Of a DNA stretch of 64,000 nucleotides, positions 35,610 through 42,596 are shown piece by piece (position 1 is the first letter of the stretch; each line of letters opens with the position of its first letter). The position numbers and the translations under genes are program-made. The DNA lies in contig NZ_JAJIWO010000002.1 of NCBI RefSeq assembly GCF_020880695.1, positions 558,432 through 622,431 of the forward strand, given 5' to 3'. The notes beneath the pieces were generated by a model. The model saw only the letters and a program-made list of their open reading frames with translations, searched no databases and was not told the origin of the DNA. The DNA is from Mucilaginibacter sp. UR6-11 (GTDB taxonomy: Bacteria; Bacteroidota; Bacteroidia; Sphingobacteriales; Sphingobacteriaceae).

Positions 35610-36204
35610 TTTTTTTAAACGTGTAATTGATCTTTTAATTTCCGTTTTTGCATTTATTGTTTTATCACCTGTCTATTTGATAGTGATGGTAATGCTTTTA
35701 ATTGCAAACAATGGCCGTCCGTTTTTTTTTCAACGTCGACCGGGGAAAAATGGCAGGATATTCAAGGTCATCAAGTTTAAAACAATGAATGATCGACGCG
35801 ACCACACAGGAAAACTATTTCCTGACGTTAACAGACTCACACCTGTAGGTAATTTCGTTCGCAAAACCTCAATAGATGAAATCCCGCAGCTGCTAAATGT
35901 CATTAAAGGTGACATGAGCTTAATAGGGCCGCGGCCATTGCTGGTGGAATATTTGCCTTTATATAATAACAAACAAAACCGCCGGCATGAGTTAAGGCCG
36001 GGAATAACCGGTTGGGCACAGGTTAACGGTCGGAATGCAATTAGCTGGGAGCAAAAATTTGAGTACGACGTATGGTATGTAGATAATGTTTCTTTTATAT
36101 TAGATATGAAAATTTTATGGCTTACGGTAATAAAGGTATTTGGATTTGAGGGTATAACTGCCGACGGCCATGCAACTACGGAAAGGTTTAGGGGATCAAC
36201 ATAA
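35593..36204 (+). CDS. Initiating sugar-phosphate transferase (PglC-like)
   Basis: A 203-residue monotopic phosphoglycosyl transferase. A hydrophobic reentrant N-terminus (residues 11-38), FFFQRRPGKNGRIFKVIKFKTM, the catalytic Asp95-Glu96 pair in TSIDEIPQL and DMSLIGPRPLLVEYL define the family. The short form, lacking the long N-terminal WbaP domain, resembles PglC. It would transfer a UDP-diacetamido-trideoxyhexose phosphate to undecaprenyl phosphate, starting the repeat unit. The neighbouring PglD, PglE and PglF-like genes agree with that donor. Confidence 0.92.
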   Translation: MLLYRDFFKRVIDLLISVFAFIVLSPVYLIVMVMLLIANNGRPFFFQRRPGKNGRIFKVIKFKTMNDRRDHTGKLFPDVNRLTPVGNFVRKTSIDEIPQLLNVIKGDMSLIGPRPLLVEYLPLYNNKQNRRHELRPGITGWAQVNGRNAISWEQKFEYDVWYVDNVSFILDMKILWLTVIKVFGFEGITADGHATTERFRGST

Positions 36205-36818
36205 TGATATATTTATATGGGGCAGGCGGACATGCCAAAGTTATAGCAGAGATATTAGAGGCCTGTCAATTGCCGATTTCGGGCTTTATCAGTGATTTTT
36301 CTGATAAAGAAAGTCTATTATCTTATCCCATGCATAAAGCGACTTACGATTTACTGATTGATCAGAATACAAAGATCATTATCAGCATCGGCAGCAATTC
36401 TGTTCGTAAAAAGCTGGCATTAAGTTTAAACGCAAACTTTGCTGTTGCTATCCACCCGTCGGCAAATATTTCGAGAAGTTGTGCTATGGGTGATGGTACC
36501 GTAGTTATGGCCGGCGTATCGATAAGCAGTAGTGTTACTATAGGCAAACATTCAATAATCAATACTAATTCATCTATAGATCATGATTGTATATTAAGTG
36601 ATTTTGTCCATATATCGCCTAATGTGGCACTGGGTGGTAGCGTTACCGTTGGTGAGGGAACTCATCTTGGCATAGGCTCCTGTGTAATCCAGGGAATTAA
36701 AATTGGTAACTGGGCTACAATTGGTGCCGGTGCGGTAATCATTAACGATGTGCCTGATCATGCCGTTGTAGTTGGAAACCCTGGAAAAATTATAAAATAT
36801 AACAACGATAACGGTTAG
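36204..36818 (+). CDS. Sugar O/N-acetyltransferase (PglD/NeuD-like)
   Basis: A 204-residue hexapeptide-repeat acetyltransferase. The N-terminal YGAGGHAKVIAEIL is the small Rossmann-like domain that binds the UDP-sugar, and the left-handed beta-helix begins near residue 90 with IHPSANISRSC. DHDC near 130 holds the catalytic histidine expected for this family, and GNPGKII closes the protein. PglD acetylates the 4-amino group of UDP-4-amino-4,6-dideoxy-GlcNAc using acetyl-CoA. It shares one base with the upstream PglC-like gene and is 2 bases before the aminotransferase gene. Confidence 0.9.
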   Translation: MIYLYGAGGHAKVIAEILEACQLPISGFISDFSDKESLLSYPMHKATYDLLIDQNTKIIISIGSNSVRKKLALSLNANFAVAIHPSANISRSCAMGDGTVVMAGVSISSSVTIGKHSIINTNSSIDHDCILSDFVHISPNVALGGSVTVGEGTHLGIGSCVIQGIKIGNWATIGAGAVIINDVPDHAVVVGNPGKIIKYNNDNG

Positions 36819-36820
36819 AT

Positions 36821-37966
36821 ATGGATCCTAAAATATGGCTTTCAAGCCCTCATATGGGGGAGCATGAATTTTCATTTGTAAAAGAGGCCTTCGATACAAA
36901 TTGGATTGCCCCGCTTGGCCCTAACGTAGATGGCTTTGAGCGGGACCTTGCGCAATTTACGGGTTCAAAACATGTAGCAGCACTTAGTTCGGGGACTGCG
37001 GCTATTCATTTAGCTCTGATCATGCTTGGTGTTAAGGCTGGGGACGAGGTATTATGTCAAAGTTTTACATTTTCAGCCACGGCAAACCCTATTGTTTACC
37101 AGGGAGCTACCCCAGTATTCATCGACAGTGAAACCGACACCTGGAATATGTGCCCTGTCCTGCTGGAAGAAGCTATAAAGGACCGCATTAAAAAAGGCAA
37201 AAAGCCTAAAGCCATTATTCCTGTACATCTTTATGGGATGCCGGCTAAAATGGACCGTATCATGGCTATAGCAGATCGATATGAAATGCCAGTTATAGAA
37301 GATGCCGCCGAAGCGCTTGGATCTAGATTAAACGGCAAAGCGGCGGGTACGTTTGGGCAGTTAGGTGTGTTGTCTTTTAACGGAAATAAAATAATTACCA
37401 CGAGTGGGGGTGGCGCTTTGATCAGTAATGACGATAATTTAATTGACCAGGCCAGATTTTTAGCAACGCAGGCTCGCGATGCTGCGCCACATTACCAGCA
37501 CTCACAAATCGGATATAATTATAGAATAAGCAATATCAGCGCCGGAATTGGCCGGGGCCAAATGATGGTCATTGATGAAAGGGTAAAACAACGTCGTCGG
37601 GTTTATGAAACCTATGTAAAAAATTTAAGCGATTTTGAAGGTATTACTTTTTTGATTGAGCCGGTAAACTATAAAAGCAATCGCTGGCTTACCACTATTT
37701 TGATAGATCCCATAAAAAGTGGTGGGCTTACCAGAGAAACTATAAGATTAATCTTGGAAAAGAAAAATATCGAAGCGCGGCCATTGTGGAAGCCAATGCA
37801 TACGCAGCCTGTTTTTGAAAATTATCCTGCATACATTAACGGGGTCAGTGAGGCCCTATTCGAACAGGGGCTATGTTTGCCCTCAGGATCTAATCTCAAT
37901 GATCAACAACTTCAAAAAGTAATAGGGTTAATAAAAAACACCGTTTCAAATGCTGTGAACTGCTGA
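36821..37966 (+). CDS. UDP-sugar aminotransferase (PglE-like, DegT/DnrJ/EryC1/StrS family)
   Basis: A 381-residue PLP-dependent aminotransferase. PLP-site elements are LSSGTAAIHLAL near residue 55, EDAAEALGS near 160, and the Schiff-base lysine Lys190 in FNGNKIITT. The start MDPKIWLSSPHMGEHEFSFV is typical of PglE-type enzymes. It should aminate C4 of the UDP-4-keto-6-deoxy-GlcNAc made by the PglF-like protein. The gene is the last of the tightly packed block 33493-37966 and is followed by a 192-base gap. Confidence 0.92.
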   Translation: MDPKIWLSSPHMGEHEFSFVKEAFDTNWIAPLGPNVDGFERDLAQFTGSKHVAALSSGTAAIHLALIMLGVKAGDEVLCQSFTFSATANPIVYQGATPVFIDSETDTWNMCPVLLEEAIKDRIKKGKKPKAIIPVHLYGMPAKMDRIMAIADRYEMPVIEDAAEALGSRLNGKAAGTFGQLGVLSFNGNKIITTSGGGALISNDDNLIDQARFLATQARDAAPHYQHSQIGYNYRISNISAGIGRGQMMVIDERVKQRRRVYETYVKNLSDFEGITFLIEPVNYKSNRWLTTILIDPIKSGGLTRETIRLILEKKNIEARPLWKPMHTQPVFENYPAYINGVSEALFEQGLCLPSGSNLNDQQLQKVIGLIKNTVSNAVNC

Positions 37967-38065
37967 AATCAGGTGTTATAAAACGTCCTTTTTTTAGGGA
38001 TTAGGCATAAAAATGTATGAAAAACATCGGAGTTAGATAAACTATCTCTTTTACGATGTATGATG

Positions 38066-38073
38066 TAACTTTG
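38066..38073 (+). promoter_or_regulatory. Candidate -7 promoter box upstream of the pglF-like gene
   Basis: TAACTTTG fits TAnnTTTG exactly and lies 86 bases before the ATG at 38159, in a 192-base gap. A good -33 TTTG is not visible at the usual distance, so support is modest. Confidence 0.3.
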
Positions 38074-38158
38074 TTGCGCTATTTGAAAAAATATTAAACA
38101 ATATGTATATCTTTATGTTTCCTATGTTACCTATTCATGAAAAACAGTATTAACATCT

Positions 38159-40096
38159 ATGAGAAAATATTTATTGTTTGATAAAGTAGTGCCCAGATGG
38201 ATGATCATGGTATTAGATGTTCTAATTATCACCTGGTCATTTTCCACATCTTATTTTATTGTTAATCGTTTTGAGTTTTTTAATATACTAAGAGGATTTT
38301 TCTTTATTTATACGGGTTTATACGTAGCAATAGCCGCATTGGTTATGTTTGCAATGCGCATTCATTCCGGCCTTATCAGGTATTCAAATACGCGTGATAT
38401 GCTGCGGATATTTGGAGCTGCCTTTATAAGCACATTTGTTTATGCGGTAGTAGCCTATTTATGGATTGTGCCGATTTTAAAAACTGATGCTTTTATGCTT
38501 AATCTGGTATTATTGGTTAATTTCTCAGTATCCAGTGCCTTGTTAATTTTGCTTAGGGCGGCAGCAAAAAGTACCTATCATTATATTATAAATTATTCAG
38601 TTGGTCAAAAAAGTACCGTGTTAATTTATGGCTCTGATGACAATGCCATTTTGGTTAAACAAGCTTTAGAAAACAGCATTAAATCTAATTTTTCTGTAAT
38701 TGGTTTTGTTGATAATAACAGCAACAAGATAAATAAAGAAATTAGCGGGTTAATGATCCATAACATTAACAAACTTAGTCTACTCCAGAAAAAGCATAAA
38801 GTTGAAAAGTTGATCGTGGTAAACGATCATCTTGACAAAATAGAGAAAAAAATGGCGTTGGAAGAGTGTTTGGCTCTTGGTATACAGGTATTAACTGTTC
38901 CTCCGTCTGATCAATGGATTTATGGGAAATTAAATCTTAGCCAGATAAAAGATCTTAAAATTGAAGATCTTTTGCAACGCAAGCCTATTAAAATTGACAG
39001 TACCAGTATTTCAAAAGATATTTATGGTAAACGGGTATTAATTACAGGTGCAGCCGGATCTATCGGGTCTGAAATTGTTAAACAGGTATTACGATACAAT
39101 CCGGCCTTAGTTATTTTGTGCGACCAGGCAGAATCACCATTACATGAAATGCAGCTGGAAGTGGAAGAAGAGTTTCCTGACATAGCTATCAAAATATTTA
39201 TTGGTGATGTAAGGAGCCATCGGCGCATGTATAGATTATTCAGTAATTTTTATCCGGAAGTAGTTTATCACGCTGCGGCGTATAAACATGTTCCGATGAT
39301 GGAAGAAAACCCTTCAGTTGCCATAAGGACAAATGTTTTAGGTACAAAACATATTGCTGATCTTTCGATGGAGTTTGGTACTAAAAAGTTTGTTATGGTA
39401 TCAACAGATAAAGCTGTGAATCCATCAAATATAATGGGCGCTTCGAAACGGATTGCTGAGATTTATATTCAATCTCTTAAAAACAGTGATGTAAATACTT
39501 CGGGTACGTGCTTTATAACTACCCGTTTTGGAAATGTACTTGGGTCAAACGGCTCTGTTATTCCCCGATTTCAGGCCCAAATACAAAAAGGAGGCCCTAT
39601 AACGGTAACGCATCCTGAAATTACGCGGTATTTTATGACTATCCCGGAAGCTGTTCAACTGGTGTTGGAGGCAGGCACAATGGGAATAGGAGGAGAAATA
39701 TTTACATTTGATATGGGTGAGCCGGTTAAGATAACAGACCTGGCTACTAAAATGATTAAACTTGCCGGTCTGCAGCCTGATAAGGACATTAAAATAATAT
39801 ATACGGGTTTGCGGCCAGGCGAAAAACTATATGAAGAATTGTTGAATCTGGGCGAACACACATTGCCCACACATAATGAAAAGATAAATATATCAAAGGT
39901 AATAACTTATCCTTACCAGGAAGTGGCTAATAAAATTGATGAGTTATTGGCTTTAAATCAGGCCGATGATAGCGATATCGCCATAGTTAATAAAATGAAA
40001 GAGATTGTTCCGGAGTTCATCAGCAAAAACTCAACATTTGAAATACTAGATAAGAAAAAAACTGTTAAAGGCCCAACGCTTGCGCCTAGTCTTTAA
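38159..40096 (+). CDS. UDP-GlcNAc C4,6-dehydratase (PglF/WbpM/CapD-like)
   Basis: A 645-residue membrane-anchored dehydratase. Four membrane helices lie in the first ~130 residues, then a CoA-binding-like Rossmann domain, then the catalytic SDR domain starting at GAAGSIGSE (Gly297). The motif STDKAVNPSNIMGASKR has Met426 in place of the usual tyrosine and Lys430, which is the mark of the WbpM/PglF class. It converts UDP-GlcNAc to the 4-keto-6-deoxy sugar, the first step of the bacillosamine-type pathway. It stands apart from pglE with its own putative promoter and closes the polysaccharide locus. Confidence 0.94.
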   Translation: MRKYLLFDKVVPRWMIMVLDVLIITWSFSTSYFIVNRFEFFNILRGFFFIYTGLYVAIAALVMFAMRIHSGLIRYSNTRDMLRIFGAAFISTFVYAVVAYLWIVPILKTDAFMLNLVLLVNFSVSSALLILLRAAAKSTYHYIINYSVGQKSTVLIYGSDDNAILVKQALENSIKSNFSVIGFVDNNSNKINKEISGLMIHNINKLSLLQKKHKVEKLIVVNDHLDKIEKKMALEECLALGIQVLTVPPSDQWIYGKLNLSQIKDLKIEDLLQRKPIKIDSTSISKDIYGKRVLITGAAGSIGSEIVKQVLRYNPALVILCDQAESPLHEMQLEVEEEFPDIAIKIFIGDVRSHRRMYRLFSNFYPEVVYHAAAYKHVPMMEENPSVAIRTNVLGTKHIADLSMEFGTKKFVMVSTDKAVNPSNIMGASKRIAEIYIQSLKNSDVNTSGTCFITTRFGNVLGSNGSVIPRFQAQIQKGGPITVTHPEITRYFMTIPEAVQLVLEAGTMGIGGEIFTFDMGEPVKITDLATKMIKLAGLQPDKDIKIIYTGLRPGEKLYEELLNLGEHTLPTHNEKINISKVITYPYQEVANKIDELLALNQADDSDIAIVNKMKEIVPEFISKNSTFEILDKKKTVKGPTLAPSL

Positions 40097-40110
40097 GCAT
40101 TCCTGCTTAA
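40093..40110 (+). terminator. Short hairpin at the end of the polysaccharide locus
   Basis: TTAAGCA (40093-40099) pairs perfectly with TGCTTAA (40104-40110) around a 4-base loop; the left arm includes the pglF stop codon. There is no T tract, so it may only stabilise the message end. Confidence 0.35.
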
Positions 40111-40437
40111 TAAGCCTGTTGTCATCAACCAAGCGTTTTACACACCTGTTCTACTAATTTAGTATAACGACACTAATAGCTTTAGCTTTATCATGCTGTC
40201 TTTTGGTGTTTTCAATTATATACACTGATACACTGGGTAAGTTAAAGCTTAATCTGTCGCCTTCACGGAAAATATAATTTGCTTAAGTGGTTTAAAGTTT
40301 TTAGTATTGGAAAGTTTTAAATGCTCACCAAAGCAAAAATCCTGACAATAAATTAAACCGATTTTATAAATAAAAAGCTGATGGTCAATGCGTCGTTAAG
40401 AGGTGTTGCAGGCTTTAATTTTACTTAAAATAATATT
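40111..40437. other. Intergenic region between the polysaccharide locus and GH125
   Basis: About 330 AT-rich bases without a credible gene. No exact TAnnTTTG box or strong inverted repeat was found. It separates two functional units, so it probably holds the GH125 promoter, which I cannot pinpoint. Confidence 0.4.
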
Positions 40438-41847
40438 ATGCAAAGAAGAATTTTCATGAAAAGTACCGGCTTACTGGGCGCATCAATGTTGCTAAGTAAG
40501 ATGCCGACATTTGCGCAGGCAGGATACCCTACAGTTAGAGTGGCAAAAAGAAATTTTACCAGTGCTGCTGTTGAAAGCGCTATTACCGAGTTCAGCAGGA
40601 ACGTAAAAGATAAAGAGCTTACCTGGTTGTTTAACAACTGTTTCCCTAATACGTTAGATACAACCGTAACGTTTACTGAAAAAGCCGGAAAGCCAGATAC
40701 CTATGTTATTACGGGTGATATTGATGCCATGTGGTTGCGTGACAGCAGTGCGCAGGTGTACCCTTATCTCCACTTTATAAAACAAGATAAAAAACTTCAA
40801 CAATTGGTAGCTGGTGTGATTAATCATCAGGTTACCTGTGTGCTAAAAGACCCGTATGCTAATGCATTTTATAATGATCCTGATAAAGTAGGAGAGTGGG
40901 CGCATGACGAGACAAAAATGCAGCCGGGCCTTCATGAAAGGAAATGGGAGATCGACTCGCTTTGCTATCCAATCAGGCTGGCTTATAAATACTGGAAAGT
41001 AACCGGGGATACGAGCCCCTTTGATGCCAAATGGAAGTCGGCAGTTGAGCTTACGTTAAAAACTTTTAAAGAGCAACAGCGCAAACATAGCCAGGGCCCT
41101 TATAGTTTTCAACGTAAAACCGCCTGGGCCACTGATGGTGTGCCGATGAATGGTTATGGTTATCCTGTAAAACCAAACGGTCTGATATGCTCTGCTTTCC
41201 GCCCAAGCGATGATGCTACCATTTATATGTACCTGGTACCGTCAAATTTCTTTGCAGTTGTAAGTTTGAAACACGCGTCTGAGATGATCAGCGCCATAAC
41301 CGGGGATACCGCGTTGGCTGCCGAACTTAAAGCGCTGGCCCTTGAGGTTGAAACAGCGTTAAAGAAATATGCTATTATCAATCATCCATCTTACGGCCGC
41401 ATTTATGCTTACGAAGTTAATGGTTATGGGAGTTTTAACCTGATGGATGATGCAAACGTACCCAGCTTGTTAGGTTTGCCTTATTTAGACGCCATGCCGG
41501 TAACTGATCCTGTTTACCAAAATACGCGTAAGCTGTTATTGTCGTCAAATAATCCGTTTTTCTTTAAAGGTAAAGCAGGCGAAGGTATAGGCGGCCCGCA
41601 TGCAGGGAGAGATATGATATGGCCATTAGGCATTATTATGCGCGGTTTAACCAGTACCAGCGATATTGAAATTAAACAATGTATAGCCATTTTAAAAAGC
41701 AGTAATGCAGGTACAGGCTTTATGCACGAATCATTCCATAAAGATGACGCCAGGCACTTTAGCAGACCATGGTTTGCCTGGGCCAATACCTTGTTTGGCG
41801 AATTTTTATGGGAAACCTATAAAAATAAGCCACATTTGTTAAGTTAG
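40438..41847 (+). CDS. GH125 family exo-alpha-mannosidase, exported
   Basis: A 469-residue protein of glycoside hydrolase family 125 (exo-alpha-1,6-mannosidases). Family elements are GDIDAMWLRDSSAQVYPYL near residue 95, GGPHAGRDMIWPLGIIMRGL near 385 and MHESFHKDDARHFSRPWFAWANTLFGEFLWE near the C-terminus. The N-terminus MQRRIFMKSTGLLGA has a twin-arginine motif (RRIFMK) with a short hydrophobic stretch ending in FAQA, so Tat export of a folded enzyme is likely. It would trim alpha-mannosides in the periplasm. It is followed by a strong terminator, so it is probably monocistronic, and its link to the neighbouring loci is unclear. Confidence 0.88.
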   Translation: MQRRIFMKSTGLLGASMLLSKMPTFAQAGYPTVRVAKRNFTSAAVESAITEFSRNVKDKELTWLFNNCFPNTLDTTVTFTEKAGKPDTYVITGDIDAMWLRDSSAQVYPYLHFIKQDKKLQQLVAGVINHQVTCVLKDPYANAFYNDPDKVGEWAHDETKMQPGLHERKWEIDSLCYPIRLAYKYWKVTGDTSPFDAKWKSAVELTLKTFKEQQRKHSQGPYSFQRKTAWATDGVPMNGYGYPVKPNGLICSAFRPSDDATIYMYLVPSNFFAVVSLKHASEMISAITGDTALAAELKALALEVETALKKYAIINHPSYGRIYAYEVNGYGSFNLMDDANVPSLLGLPYLDAMPVTDPVYQNTRKLLLSSNNPFFFKGKAGEGIGGPHAGRDMIWPLGIIMRGLTSTSDIEIKQCIAILKSSNAGTGFMHESFHKDDARHFSRPWFAWANTLFGEFLWETYKNKPHLLS

Positions 41848-41858
41848 TAACGATATTG

Positions 41859-41895
41859 ATAAATTGGCTGGCAGAGGTACTGCCAGCCAATTTAT
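41859..41895 (+). terminator. Strong hairpin terminator after GH125
   Basis: ATAAATTGGCTGGCA (41859-41873) pairs perfectly over 15 bases with TGCCAGCCAATTTAT (41881-41895) around a 7-base loop, followed by TTAATAGATTTTATTT. It lies 11 bases after the stop. Confidence 0.8.
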
Positions 41896-42018
41896 TTAAT
41901 AGATTTTATTTGAATAAATAGTTACAATACTTCAATAATATTTTATGAATTATGGATATACAGGATCCTTATAATTTGTAGTAAATATCATAATAACTCC
42001 CCCAAGTATTAGGCTGCT

Positions 42019-42521
42019 ATGAAAGTGCTGGTTTTTGGCCCGTCGGGCTCAGGTAAAACTTATGTGGCAAAGGCTTGAAAAGCTTAGGAGTCAATGCGTT
42101 TGATGATGCCGATATAGAGGGCCTTTCAAACTGGTATGACCGCGATGGAAAGATAGTTGCTACACCTATGACGGCTGACGAAACTTTAAACAACCACTAC
42201 ACCTTTTTGTGGAGCAGAAAAACGCTGGCCAAATTTATTGGTCAATATACGGATATTTACGTGTTTGGCGGCTCGGGCAACTTGCCAGGCGTTTTTGATC
42301 TTTTTGACCGGATTTATTTTCTGAAAGTAGACCCCGGGCTACAGCGGGACCGATTGCTGAGCCCTTTGCGGCCAACCCCATTAATGGATATCAAGGATGG
42401 TGATTTTATAATTTGGGGCGAGTGGTTGGAGCAATTGGCTAAAGAGCGCAATATTCCGTTTATTAACGCGGCCCAGACACCTGTTCAAATTTTTGAACAG
42501 ATTAGCGGCCAGGATATTTAG
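42019..42521 (+). pseudogene. Frameshifted P-loop NTPase/kinase-like gene
   Basis: ATG 42019 opens MKVLVFGPSGSGKTYVAKA, a textbook Walker A loop, and then stops at TGA 42076. The rest of a kinase-like protein continues in another frame from about 42075 (LKSLGVNAFDDADIEGLSNWYDRDGK onward) to TAG 42519. Adding one base near 42073-42075 would join them as VAKALKSLGVN, a natural sequence of about 167 residues. So this is a single-base deletion, a sequencing error, or less likely a programmed shift. FDDADIEG may follow the switch-like region of small nucleotide or sugar kinases; the substrate is unknown. Confidence 0.75.
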
Positions 42522-42536
42522 GTATCAAATAGGCTT

Positions 42537-42575
42537 AAATTACAAAGCCTGCGGATCCCGCAGGCTTTGTAATTT
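42537..42575. terminator. Bidirectional hairpin terminator between convergent genes
   Basis: An 18-base perfect stem (42537-42554 with 42558-42575) around a 3-base loop; the core is AAAGCCTGCGG/CCGCAGGCTTT with AT-rich flanks, giving A and T runs on both sides. It lies between the + strand P-loop gene and the end of the minus-strand gene, so it can serve both. Confidence 0.88.
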
Positions 42576-42596
42576 TGAAAAGTTTAAATCGTTTGT

